Shown here: piece after piece, positions 33,580 through 41,163 of the stretch
How the letters are laid out: each line of letters opens with the position of its first letter
Position numbering within the stretch: position 1 is the first letter of the stretch
Assembly: GCA_937925715.1 (NCBI GenBank)
Contig: CALAMG010000008.1
Span: 19,671-83,670, forward strand
Direction: 5' to 3'
DNA from: an uncultured Collinsella sp.
GTDB lineage: Bacteria > Actinomycetota > Coriobacteriia > Coriobacteriales > Coriobacteriaceae
Length of the DNA stretch: 64,000 nt
Notes under the pieces: generated by a model
The model's database searches: none
Told to the model about the DNA's origin: nothing
The model's input: only the letters and a program-made list of their open reading frames with translations
Made by a program: the position numbers and the translations under genes

Positions 33580-33596
33580 TTTGTAAGATTCTACCA
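33580..33596 (-). promoter_or_regulatory. Shared minus-strand promoter motif, copy 4
   Basis: TGGTAGAATCTTACAAA on the minus strand, 39 bases before the first gene of the secretion operon, downstream of a strong terminator. Confidence 0.6.
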
Positions 33597-33615
33597 CTTC
33601 ACATCTTGCACGGTC

Positions 33616-33644
33616 GGGGGAACGTGGCAATTTTCCGTTCCCCC
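33616..33644. terminator. Terminator of the replication-initiator gene
   Basis: GGGGGAACG / CGTTCCCCC stem, 11-base loop, directly downstream of the stop of 33660-35009. Confidence 0.8.
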
Positions 33645-33659
33645 GTGTTTTCAGATCGT

Positions 33660-35009
33660 CTAAGCTGTCGCGATCGCTGATGTGCAATGGGTTTCGTAAT
33701 ACTCGTTGGCCCGTTCCGTTGCCTTGCTCCACTCCTCCTTGAGGCGGCTTGCGTTCTCCACGTCAGACGTCATGCAGGCATGTCCCCAGAGTGACCGTGC
33801 CTTCGAAACGGCTGCCTCAAGGTCCCTGAAGGTCGGATCGGTCGCGGCAAGTGTCAGCCGATCGTTCTTTGCCTCCGTTGCGGCCCTGAGATCCGAATCT
33901 TGACCACTTGTAGCCTTGGTGGCTGTCGTTGTTCGAATTACAGGTTTCTTGGCGAAATACGCGAAACCATCGCTTTTGACGAACCAATCTGACAGTTGCT
34001 TTGCAAACCTCGGTGAAGGGTTGTTCTGCCGATAGGCTTCCGCATAGTCGATATAGGCCTTCTCGATGGTGGCGGGAGAGTATCCTTCCCCGAGTCTCTT
34101 GGCATACTGTTTTGCTGCCTCGTTCCGAACGGCTCCCCTTACCGTCTTGATGGACAAGGAACAGAGACGGTTGAAAGCCTCGAATTCAGAATTTGAAAGG
34201 GTATATCCATCAGCGACCGTAGGGAGCGGATCATAGGTGCCGTCAGGCACCGCATCTAACGCGTTCCGTCCAGTCGCACCGCGATCCGACTCGCCGTCAT
34301 CTCGTTGAGTCGGATCAGTCATTCCCTCGGTGACTTTCCAGTCGCTTGGACCTTCATCATCGGAAGGATGGGCGGCGGATCTATCTATTGATACTTTTGG
34401 ATTGATATTAGTATCTATATATAGCTTGTCGCCAGATTGAAGGCAACCCTCGTCTTCAGATTGGAGACATGGCTTCAGATTGGAGCCCCTGTTTTGAGCC
34501 TTGGCTTCAGAGTGACGACAAGGCTCGTTACCTGCTGATTGCTGAAGACACTCAGACTCAGAATCCCTCTTATGACTCACCATGTCCTCGTTATGGAGAT
34601 TCGCCACCAAGCTGCTCTTGATTTCATTGCGTCGGTTTGCAATCTCGTCGATTTCCGTCTTGATGGCGATCGGGTTCTGCGGCAGCGTGTAGACAGTCCT
34701 TAACCCCGCAGAGGTCGCCGTGGTCTCAATCGAGATGAAGCCCCATGAGACCAGTTCCTTGCGGATCTTGTAGAAACGGTTCTTGCTGATATCAAGCTCT
34801 TCGAGAATGCGGGAAGTTGATGGGAAAGCCGTGTCCCCCGCGCCGGCAAATGAGCTCAGGTATCCGTAGAGTGCCTTCGCTTCGATGGATAGGCCCTTTG
34901 ATCTCATCACGAGCTGCGGCGAGAGCCCATATCCGTGGGAGAGCAGCGCATCGAGCTGCAAAAGGTTGCGCTCGTCGATTTCAGTTGCGTTTCCCTGCAT
35001 TTCCATCAT
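33660..35009 (-). CDS. Replication-initiator-like winged-helix protein carrying repeat R1
   Basis: 449 residues. N-terminal winged helix-turn-helix (SIEAKALYGYLSSFAGAG, FPSTSRILEELDISKNRFYK, ELVSWGFISIE) as in RepA_N/DnaD-like plasmid proteins. A long hydrophilic linker (~125-255) contains the in-frame R1 peptide AVPDGTYDPLPTVADG (~254-269). A helical domain follows (SIKTVRGAVRNEAAKQYAKR, TIEKAYIDYAEAYRQNNPSP). The C-terminal ~80 residues are helical. Likely replication initiation or control; no catalytic motif. Overlaps the upstream small paralogue by 29 bases. Confidence 0.7.
   Translation of the reverse strand: MMEMQGNATEIDERNLLQLDALLSHGYGLSPQLVMRSKGLSIEAKALYGYLSSFAGAGDTAFPSTSRILEELDISKNRFYKIRKELVSWGFISIETTATSAGLRTVYTLPQNPIAIKTEIDEIANRRNEIKSSLVANLHNEDMVSHKRDSESECLQQSAGNEPCRHSEAKAQNRGSNLKPCLQSEDEGCLQSGDKLYIDTNINPKVSIDRSAAHPSDDEGPSDWKVTEGMTDPTQRDDGESDRGATGRNALDAVPDGTYDPLPTVADGYTLSNSEFEAFNRLCSLSIKTVRGAVRNEAAKQYAKRLGEGYSPATIEKAYIDYAEAYRQNNPSPRFAKQLSDWFVKSDGFAYFAKKPVIRTTTATKATSGQDSDLRAATEAKNDRLTLAATDPTFRDLEAAVSKARSLWGHACMTSDVENASRLKEEWSKATERANEYYETHCTSAIATA
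34208..34255 (+). repeat. Dispersed hairpin repeat R1, copy 2 (inside a gene)
   Basis: CATCAGCGACCGTAGGGAGC, then GATCATAGGTGCC-GTCA-GGCACCGCA. Lies in frame in the linker of the replication-initiator-like gene. Confidence 0.85.
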
Positions 35010-35361
35010 TCCTTTCCTTTTTGAAATTCATCGCTTTGTTGTTATTGTTGATCAGGCGGCTGATCAAAATCTCCTCGGCTTCTGCGGTCGGTACCGGTTT
35101 GTCGGGGAAAGAGTACTTTGCGACCCCGCCGCCGGACGTGATCGTGTTCTCGACCTCGATGAGTCCGAACGCTTCGAGCTCGTTTCGATATCGATAGAAT
35201 CGCGTCTTGCCGATACCGAGCTGCCTGATAATCTGACAGGTCGAGGGTGGTGCGCCATCATCGAATGAGCAGAGGTATGCATATAGCATACGTGCCTCGA
35301 TCGACAACCTGTTATCGTGAAGCACGTCCGCTATCTGCGAATTCATCATTTTGTGTGGCAT
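34981..35361 (-). CDS. Small winged-helix protein, paralogue of the initiator N-terminus
   Basis: 126 residues, ATG behind AGGAGGTTCTACAT. Residues ~15-85 repeat the winged helix of the next gene (SIEARMLYAYLCSFDDGA, PSTCQIIRQLGIGKTRFYRY, ELEAFGLIEVE). The tail is Asn/Lys/Arg-rich. Probably binds the same class of DNA site and regulates the initiator, with which it is coupled by overlap. Confidence 0.7.
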   Translation of the reverse strand: MPHKMMNSQIADVLHDNRLSIEARMLYAYLCSFDDGAPPSTCQIIRQLGIGKTRFYRYRNELEAFGLIEVENTITSGGGVAKYSFPDKPVPTAEAEEILISRLINNNNKAMNFKKERNDGNAGKRN

Positions 35362-35652
35362 ATGTAGAACCTCCTCTTAGGTCATTTGAACTTTCGGAAA
35401 AGGAGGCCTGTCTTACCGAGTGTGGTATACTCGAAACAACAAGAGCCACCTTTGAGCCTCATTGAGTTTTCAAAGAAGCTCGCTTTCCGAAAGAGCCTGT
35501 CCGTTCGCCAAAACTTTGGGCTTTTTCAATCTGCCAGGGGCCGCAAGGCCCCTTTCGTTTTTTATAGTACCATACGAACTTTTTTGTAATGACATCGGGT
35601 TTTAAGAATGGTAATTCTCAAGTAGATGCGATAACTCTCCTTCTCTTTTTTC
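35362..35652. other. Intergenic region upstream of the initiator genes
   Basis: No gene. Holds the leader of the minus-strand initiator operon. A GTGGTATACTCG string near 35425 is a possible promoter, and a GGGGCCGCAAGGCCCC hairpin at 35538-35553 is followed by TTTCGTTTTTT (plus strand). Confidence 0.4.
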
Positions 35653-35848
35653 TTGATTACCTTTTTGATTACCTTTTGATTACCCGATGCCGCAAACCCT
35701 TGATTTATAAGGGTTTGCGGACCCTTTCGTGGGTTCAAGTCCCGCTGCCGGCATTCACCTAACGTCCCTGAAACCCTTATAAATCAAGGGTTTCAGGGAT
35801 TTTTACATTCAGAATGTTTGATTACCTTTGATTACCTTTTTGATTACT
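35653..35848. other. attP: attP-like site of the tyrosine integrase
   Basis: Three direct TTGATTACC repeats on the left (35653, 35665, 35676) and three on the right (35818, 35828, and 35840 ending in T), all in the same orientation. Between them lie two inverted-repeat cores with arms AAACCCTT/AAGGGTTT: spacer GATTTAT at 35694-35716, and the exact complement spacer ATAAATC at 35771-35793. Between the cores is a tRNA T-arm plus acceptor-like strand (35729-35753, loop TTCAAGT, then TGCCGGCA). The second core also forms a TCCCTG-extended hairpin followed by TTTTT, so it can end transcription. Adjacent to the integrase 3' end. The tRNA identity cannot be assigned. Confidence 0.7.
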
Positions 35849-35855
35849 CGATAGC

Positions 35856-37112
35856 TTAAAGACTACCATCATTGCAGTTACCGTTAACATTTGAAGTAAC
35901 CCGGCTGTTTATCTTTGTGACTATTTCCATCTTTTCGCTCGTGGAGGAAACATCGTACGTATAGTATTCCTCATTTACCCGCTCCGTATTACCTATCATT
36001 GCGCAGCACATGGTTCTTGGTGCGCCGGAAGCAAGCAGCTCTGAATTCAAAGTCCTTCTTGCGGTATGTATGCTTTTTGGATTAGTGAACCCCTCATTAG
36101 ATGTCCGCCGTTTCATATATCCCGAGATGACTCTTGCATGAATACGTCCATCCGCATTAGAGAAAACGAACTCAGTCAAATAGCCGTATTTTTTCTCGAC
36201 ATTTTTAATCTTTTTAAGCAGCTCGGCGATTTCGATCGTCAATGGGAAGATCCGCGTCTTTCCGTTTTTAGGCGTCGAGATGTAAAAAGTGTTTGTCAGT
36301 CGATTTAATTTTTCACTGTGCCGGATAAGGATGCGCTTGTTGACTTCGTCGATGTCGTTCCACATCAATCCTGAAAGTTCACCTACACGCATTCCGGTAT
36401 AAAGGGCAAGCTCAACGGCATATGGAAGAACATCATCAGGACGCTCTTTTCGTTTTTCGTTAAGAGAATTTACTAGTCTATTTTTTTCGCTTTGTGAAAA
36501 CGTCCGTTCTTCCGGCGTCTTAACAATCGCTTGCTTGCATCTCCTTTTGTAAAGCGGCAAATCAATTTTTAGGCACGGATTGCTTTCAATCAATCCATCC
36601 CTAATCGACTTATCGAATACCCCCTTAAGATAACCGAACAGTGCTTTCAATGCCCGATAGGGTACTTCCTTTTCTGAAAGCAGTTCGTCAAAAAATAGTT
36701 CTAAATATTCTTCATCGATCGTTCGGACATCTCTCTTTTCGATTTTTTTACCTTTAAAGAAACGTGCGTAGTCGGTCTGATATTTGTATATCGTGTTATC
36801 AGAAACGCCTTTTAGCTTTTGACGGTCTACCCATACGGCATATCTCTCCTTAAAAGATGTAGGCGAGCGCTTCATCCAATAATCGATGACAACCTTTTCG
36901 AGATCGCTTTTCGATTTCTTTTTAATTTGTTTACGTTTGCCATCGTCGGCTGGAAGATATGTTCGGTAATAGCCATCTGCGCTATGCGTGATGGAATATG
37001 GATGCATCGTTAAGTATCTATCTTGTTTCATTGATTCTATTTTGTTGATCGCACCTACGATATCCATAATAGCATATTTGATAGTACTATCATATCCATT
37101 GACGTCGTTCAT
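35856..37112 (-). CDS. int: Tyrosine integrase
   Basis: 418 residues. An arm-binding N-terminal region (~45-80), a SAM-like core-binding domain (~85-185) and a catalytic domain. Catalytic residues: Arg in ALYTGMRVGELSGLMW, the His-x-x-Arg motif in SIHTARRTLNSELLASGA, a later Asn in place of the second His (IGNTERVNEEYYTYD), and the nucleophilic Tyr in that same string. Should catalyse integration and excision at the adjacent attP-like site. Element genes lie on both sides of it. Confidence 0.92.
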   Translation of the reverse strand: MNDVNGYDSTIKYAIMDIVGAINKIESMKQDRYLTMHPYSITHSADGYYRTYLPADDGKRKQIKKKSKSDLEKVVIDYWMKRSPTSFKERYAVWVDRQKLKGVSDNTIYKYQTDYARFFKGKKIEKRDVRTIDEEYLELFFDELLSEKEVPYRALKALFGYLKGVFDKSIRDGLIESNPCLKIDLPLYKRRCKQAIVKTPEERTFSQSEKNRLVNSLNEKRKERPDDVLPYAVELALYTGMRVGELSGLMWNDIDEVNKRILIRHSEKLNRLTNTFYISTPKNGKTRIFPLTIEIAELLKKIKNVEKKYGYLTEFVFSNADGRIHARVISGYMKRRTSNEGFTNPKSIHTARRTLNSELLASGAPRTMCCAMIGNTERVNEEYYTYDVSSTSEKMEIVTKINSRVTSNVNGNCNDGSL

Positions 37113-37511
37113 AGTATATTCCCCCTTTGCAATTTTCTTTTCGCAGACATTTACGTGTCACTTGAAGAAAATGCAAGTCCTCATCTTGATACCACAGTAC
37201 GCTAGTATCGCCTAAATTATGTCGGGCTCAATCGGCGCCGGCCTTTTTGGAAAAAGGAAAGTTCCCTCTGGGATCGGGAACTGGACCTATCCGAGGCATT
37301 GGCATTCTATGCCGCTCCTGCGCTTGACCATCAAGGGTGTCTGCACATCTTTCTGCAACTTTTTCCTCCGCATGCTCCGTAAAAACTGGCAGAAAGACTT
37401 CGCCCTTGATTCGCGCCCTCGCTCCACTACGTTGCATTCATGCCCGGTATAGGCACAGCAGAACAGACAAGCTGTTCAGCCTAAATCATTTAAAAATAGG
37501 AGGAAAACAAG
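37113..37511. other. Intergenic region between integrase and the DUF3102 gene
   Basis: No gene I can support. Contains the integrase leader, a GATAC-N12-GTATC inverted repeat near 37188-37209, a CCTTTTTGGAAAAAGG hairpin (~37242-37257) and GTTCCC/GGGAAC close by, then AGGAGGAAAACAAG before 37512. Could hold a promoter pair and operator. Confidence 0.4.
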
Positions 37512-38675
37512 ATGGGAAGAGCGAAGAAAAGCGTAGAGGTCGAGGCCCAGGTGATCGCAAGGGGAAATGTCGTTCCGATGATGACTGAAACGGAGAGTGA
37601 GGAGACAGTCCAGTATGTCTCCGACGAGGATGCTGCAAGGGAGGATAGGCTGGTTTCAGAGATCCGGATGATTACGGAACAGACGAAACAGGTCGTCCTG
37701 TTCAACTCAATCGAGATCGGCCGGCGTCTGACCGAGGCGAAAGCTATGGTGAAGCGCGGCACGTGGGGAACGTGGCTTAAGGAAAGGGTCGATTACAGCC
37801 AGAGGACGGCGAACAACTTCATGAAGATCTATCAAGAGTACGGTCGGAACGGGCTGGCAGAGAAATCGCAAGCGCTTGCGAATTTGAGCTACACGCAGGC
37901 TTTGGCTTTGATTGACCTTCCGGAAGACGAGCGTGCGAGATTTGCAGAGGAACATAAAGCTGGAGAGATGGCGCTTCGTAAGCTCCAGGAGGAGGTGAGA
38001 CAGGAGAAGGAAAAGGTCACAGCCGTTAAAGAGCTTGCAAACAGGAACGCAGCCGAGGCGGAAGCCAAGTTCGCTGACGAGCTGAAACAAAAGGATACTC
38101 AAATGGCGAAATTGACTGCCGAGAAAGCCAAGGTTGCTGCTCAAATCGAGGTATTGGAGAAACGGGCGGCAGAGGCCGAGAAATCCAACCAGAAGCGGCA
38201 GAAAGAGGCAATCGGTATTGCCCTTGAAGAGGAGCGGAAGAAACTCGATGCCGCTGCCGAAAAGCAGTCGGAACTGCTTAAACAGATCGACGAACTGAAT
38301 GGACAGAGAGATCGACAGGTTGCCGAGGCCCGACGAAAAGCCGAAGAGGAGATGAACGCTAAGTTTGCAAAGGAACGTGCTGAACTTGAGGAAAAGGAGA
38401 GGGCGGCGAAAGCCGTTGCAGACGTCGCACGGAAACAGATCGATGCCGCCAAACGCCAAGTGACTGAGGCGATCGAGAACAGGGAGCTGACCGGAGCTAT
38501 TGCGAGAGCCAAGTTCGCAATCGAATCCGCGCTCGACGCATATTCTAGGGCGGCCGACACGGTGATCGAGGTCGGCAGGCTCGACAAGGTGGAGGCGTCA
38601 AAACTCCTCGATGACATGGCGGAATCCAGCCAGAGTATTGTGGCGAAGTTCGTGAAGACTCTTAAATCTGAATAG
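37512..38675 (+). CDS. DUF3102-like protein with long coiled coil
   Basis: 387 residues, start behind AGGAGGAAAACAAG. Residues ~45-150 follow the DUF3102 pattern (NSIEIGRRLTEAKAMVKRGT, LKERVDYSQRTANNFMKIYQ, LANLSYTQALALIDLP), a ParB-like helix-turn-helix module of mobile elements. Residues ~160-330 are an almost continuous Lys/Glu/Ala coiled coil. The end (~335-387) is a small helical domain. A copy of the 16-bp core palindrome lies inside its coding region. Candidate DNA-binding or partition protein. Confidence 0.7.
   Translation: MGRAKKSVEVEAQVIARGNVVPMMTETESEETVQYVSDEDAAREDRLVSEIRMITEQTKQVVLFNSIEIGRRLTEAKAMVKRGTWGTWLKERVDYSQRTANNFMKIYQEYGRNGLAEKSQALANLSYTQALALIDLPEDERARFAEEHKAGEMALRKLQEEVRQEKEKVTAVKELANRNAAEAEAKFADELKQKDTQMAKLTAEKAKVAAQIEVLEKRAAEAEKSNQKRQKEAIGIALEEERKKLDAAAEKQSELLKQIDELNGQRDRQVAEARRKAEEEMNAKFAKERAELEEKERAAKAVADVARKQIDAAKRQVTEAIENRELTGAIARAKFAIESALDAYSRAADTVIEVGRLDKVEASKLLDDMAESSQSIVAKFVKTLKSE
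37866..37881. repeat. TTCGCAAGC/GCTTGCGAA palindrome, copy 2 (inside a gene)
   Basis: Core TCGCAAGCGCTTGCGA, 16 bp perfect, in the DUF3102-like coding sequence (codons for SQALAN). Confidence 0.75.
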
Positions 38676-38756
38676 CATTACGGTACTATGCTACCGAGAT
38701 ACCAGTAACCCGTAGTCGGAATGCACAGAAAATGATATATCACAAACCAGCAGGCA

Positions 38757-38775
38757 GGACGCGCAAAAAGCGTCC
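38757..38775. terminator. Hairpin after the DUF3102 gene
   Basis: GGACGC-GCAAAAA-GCGTCC with outer GCA/TGC pairs and a following A/T-rich run. Between 37512-38675 and hicA. The same gap also holds ACGGTACTATGCTACC and a TGTTATAAT -10 for hicA near 38850. Confidence 0.5.
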
Positions 38776-38880
38776 CGCTTGCAAAAAATCGGTGTTATCG
38801 GTAGTAGTCTCGTACCGTAGTGGTATGGTATTTACACTACGTATTACACGTGTTATAATTAGAGAAAGGGTAAACAGAAG

Positions 38881-39063
38881 ATGAGGTTTCGTGAACTTGA
38901 AAGGCTGATTGTCGCGGATGGCTGGATTCGGTGTGATGTAAGAGGATCGCATTACCAGTACCGGCATCCGTTGAAGAAAGGGAAGGTCACGATACCGAGG
39001 CATGGTGGCGATATTCCGTTGAGGGTCGCGGATTCCGTGCTGAGGCAGGCGGGACTGAAGTAG
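38881..39063 (+). CDS. hicA: HicA-type mRNA interferase toxin
   Basis: 60 residues with the double-stranded-RNA-binding-like fold of HicA. Start MRFRELERLIVADGWI, then the conserved Gly-Ser-His in DVRGSHYQYRHP (catalytic His) and the end KVTIPRHGGDIPLRVADSVL. The toxin cleaves mRNA when free. Its antitoxin follows 23 bases downstream. Confidence 0.9.
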   Translation: MRFRELERLIVADGWIRCDVRGSHYQYRHPLKKGKVTIPRHGGDIPLRVADSVLRQAGLK

Positions 39064-39086
39064 TTTTTGGTTAAGGAGGAAACGGT

Positions 39087-39485
39087 ATGTGCTATATCTA
39101 TCCAGCGGTGTTTTATAGAGAAGTGGACGGTCGCTATTCGGTTATTTTTCCAGATCTGAATGATTTGGCGACCTACGGAAATGATTTTGCAGATGCGTTT
39201 ACGATGGCCCAGGAGGCATGTGGACAGTATCTCTTCAATGAATTGAAGGAAGGCAATGTTCTTCCGGTGGCTTCCTCCATTGAGGATGTCATTGCGGAGG
39301 AAGAGGGGGCGATCGTCAATATGGTTGACATCGATCTCAAGGCATTCGAGCGGAAATATGGGGAGAAGTCGGTAAAGAAGACATTGACGATTCCTGGGTG
39401 GCTGAATGCATCATGCGAGGAACGCGGAATCAATTTTTCCAAAGTCTTGCAGGAAGCGTTGATTGCCCGCCTCCAGGCAAGATAG
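39087..39485 (+). CDS. hicB: HicB-type antitoxin
   Basis: 132 residues. The HicB N-terminal strand pattern is YPAVFYREVDGRYSVIFPDL, then LATYGNDFADAFTMAQEACG. A C-terminal ribbon-helix-helix-like DNA-binding part (KKTLTIPGWLNASCEERGIN, FSKVLQEAL) allows autoregulation. Ribosome site AAGGAGGAAACGGT. Follows hicA, the usual order. Confidence 0.9.
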   Translation: MCYIYPAVFYREVDGRYSVIFPDLNDLATYGNDFADAFTMAQEACGQYLFNELKEGNVLPVASSIEDVIAEEEGAIVNMVDIDLKAFERKYGEKSVKKTLTIPGWLNASCEERGINFSKVLQEALIARLQAR

Positions 39486-39495
39486 GTAGACGAAA

Positions 39496-39525
39496 GGGCT
39501 GGTAGCGGTTATACGCTACCAGCCC
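39496..39525. terminator. Terminator after hicAB
   Basis: Perfect 12-base stem GGGCTGGTAGCG / CGCTACCAGCCC, loop GTTATA. Also serves the convergent small gene at 39555. Confidence 0.85.
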
Positions 39526-39554
39526 TTACCATGTCCAGTCGGCTGTTCCGCGAT

Positions 39555-39698
39555 TCAGTCCCCTATCGGGTCGATCACATCAAGTCCGAGATTTCTGGCA
39601 TAGTCTTCATTTTGCCTACGTTGCTCATCCTCGCTTTTTGGCATTTCAGAAATTTTAGGATCGTCTCCCAAAGCAAGCGTTTTGGTATTTTTCTCCAT
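39555..39698 (-). CDS. Small uncharacterised protein (47 residues)
   Basis: Starts MEKNTKTLALGDDPKISEMP and ends GLDVIDPIGD. ATG behind GGAGG (spacing 8). Upstream, a perfect extended -10 (TGGTATAAT on the minus strand, 39735-39743) lies 37 bases from the ATG. Acidic and soluble. Convergent with hicAB and sharing its terminator. The promoter, ribosome site and terminator together support a real gene. No function recognised. Confidence 0.6.
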   Translation of the reverse strand: MEKNTKTLALGDDPKISEMPKSEDEQRRQNEDYARNLGLDVIDPIGD

Positions 39699-39845
39699 TG
39701 GATTGCCTCCGTGACTGTATTATTGTATGGTAGTATTATACCACAGCGGGATCAGGTTGTACAACGTAACCAAGGGGAGACCGGTTCGCGGTCTCCCCTG
39801 CTATCTTTAGGTTTTAAGAGTCGTGTTTCGATTTTGGTTTACGTG

Positions 39846-40097
39846 TTACGTTTTGTATGTCCTCTCTCTGATATCGAACAGCAGGATTTTTGCCATCAGC
39901 TTCGCTTCCAGTCGCAGTTTCAGTTCGTTGTCGCATACGATGGAGACGTTGCCGTTTTCCGCAATGTATTCCCGGCGGCAGAGTGAAAGTATGTACGGTC
40001 TGTAATGTCGTATAACCTGTTCTAATGCCTGTGGGTCGCCCTGCGTTGCGAGGACGATGGTTTCGAATGGAACGAGTTTGTTTTTTCGCTTGCTCAT
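39846..40097 (-). CDS. Helix-turn-helix protein, Tn916 Orf8 type
   Basis: 83 residues. PFETIVLATQGDPQALEQVI, HYRPYILSLC and a C-terminal ELKLRLEAKLMAKILLFDI are the pattern of the helix-turn-helix conjugation regulator family (Orf8 of Tn916-like elements). Its ATG overlaps the stop of the sigma-like gene by one base (TGATG), so the pair is co-translated, as in Tn916-type modules. Confidence 0.75.
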   Translation of the reverse strand: MSKRKNKLVPFETIVLATQGDPQALEQVIRHYRPYILSLCRREYIAENGNVSIVCDNELKLRLEAKLMAKILLFDIRERTYKT

Positions 40098-40531
40098 CAG
40101 TATTCCTCACTTTCCTGTTCGAGCGTCTTTCGCATCATTGCGAGCGCACGTGAGCGATGGTATTGGACGTTGGCGCGTCCGGTGCCGAGCGCGTCGCCGA
40201 TTTCGCGGTCGTTCATCTCTCCGAAGTAGGATAGAAGGACGATCTTTCTTTTTGCCCCGGGAAGTGTCATGAGCGCATCATATACGCCCTGGTCGCACAC
40301 AATGAAATGCAAACCGTCTTCCACGATATCCCGTTCGAATTGAAAATACCGGTCTGTCGTGATGAGCTTGTTTAGCTCTTCAGGCGACATCTCTCCGAAG
40401 AGCTGTTCGCGTTTCAGTTTGCGTTTACGCTGGTCGTATGCGTCCCTCGCCTCATTTCTGAGGATTACTTTGCAGTAGGCGTCAAACGCGCATTGGTTTG
40501 ACTTCTCGAAGTCCTTGTCGCTGTTACCCAT
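40097..40531 (-). CDS. Sigma-70-like regulator, Tn916 Orf7 type
   Basis: 144 residues from ATG 40531, behind AAAGGAGGTGAAACCT. C-terminal region-4-like helix-turn-helix: LPGAKRKIVLLSYFGEMNDR, EIGDALGTGRANVQYHRSRA. The N-terminal part (NQCAFDAYCKVILRNEARDA) resembles the Orf7 sigma-like proteins that switch conjugation genes on. Its ~215-base leader begins with a terminator hairpin. Confidence 0.8.
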   Translation of the reverse strand: MGNSDKDFEKSNQCAFDAYCKVILRNEARDAYDQRKRKLKREQLFGEMSPEELNKLITTDRYFQFERDIVEDGLHFIVCDQGVYDALMTLPGAKRKIVLLSYFGEMNDREIGDALGTGRANVQYHRSRALAMMRKTLEQESEEY

Positions 40532-40896
40532 AGGTTTCACCTCCTTTCGATCTGTCGAGACGGCAAGAGAGGTGCAGTCCGCATCGGCTGGATGGCGGAA
40601 AAGGACATGATGTTTTCCGCCTACAACGATGACGAACGCTCTATGTAAAGCGCAAAGCCTTCGGAAGACATATTTGATTATCTGGCTATAAAAAGGCGGA
40701 GGCACCACCTGGAAAGGAATCAGGTGGTGCCTCCTCGTTAAGCGACAATAAGACTATAACACGATTCGACTTTAGTATCATCGAAAAGTTTGGGTAATTT
40801 TTTCTCTAGTATTACAAGGCATTTTCGATTGAGCGATCACTTAGCATGCTACTGTGGTATATTGGTATTACGGCACCACGAGAGAAGGGAATAAGA
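40532..40896. promoter_or_regulatory. Divergent promoter region with leader attenuator
   Basis: On the minus strand an extended -10 (TGTTATAGT, ~40753-40761) is followed at once by the terminator-like hairpin at 40698-40734, then by a GGCGGAAAA/TTTTCCGCC hairpin (~40594-40622), before the sigma-like gene. On the plus strand TGGTATATT (40855-40863) is the likely -10 for 40897-41139. Confidence 0.5.
40698..40734 (-). terminator. Attenuator-like terminator in the sigma-like gene leader
   Basis: Perfect 14-base stem GGAGGCACCACCTG / CAGGTGGTGCCTCC followed on the minus strand by GCCTTTTTAT. It sits just after the promoter and ~165 bases before the gene it should serve. Confidence 0.65.
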
Positions 40897-41139
40897 ATGA
40901 TGCTGTATCGATTCGAGGTCGATTACACCGTTCCCGGGAAAATGGGAAGCAAGAATTACGTGACGGCGGTGGCAGCGACCGATGCCGCCCATGCAAGGGT
41001 GGAGGCCGGGAAGATTTTCGAGGGCTTGAAGGAGGACTATGGCTATGATAAGGCACTCGGGAAACTGTACAGTGCGAGCGGCATCTGCAAGTGCATAGCC
41101 GAGTTCAACGAGCCTGTCGCACAGATGTCAGAAGCCTAA
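40897..41139 (+). CDS. Small uncharacterised protein
   Basis: 80 residues from ATG 40897 (site GAGAAGGGA). One alpha/beta domain: MMLYRFEVDYTVPGKMGSKN, then VAATDAAHARVEAGKIFEGL and a Cys-containing end (GICKCIAEFNEP). No family recognised. Transcribed from the extended -10 at 40855, and followed without a gap by the next gene. Confidence 0.65.
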   Translation: MMLYRFEVDYTVPGKMGSKNYVTAVAATDAAHARVEAGKIFEGLKEDYGYDKALGKLYSASGICKCIAEFNEPVAQMSEA

Positions 41140-41163
41140 TTGACTGAATTGAAGGAGAAAAAA

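Noticed and set aside
35690..35760. Complete tRNA gene
   Set aside because: Only a T-arm and acceptor strand are present; the 5' half is replaced by integrase arm repeats, and the upstream loop lacks the usual U before the anticodon.
37219..37452. Overlapping open frames on both strands upstream of the DUF3102 gene
   Set aside because: No ribosome site, no recognisable domain, unusual composition; treated as intergenic.
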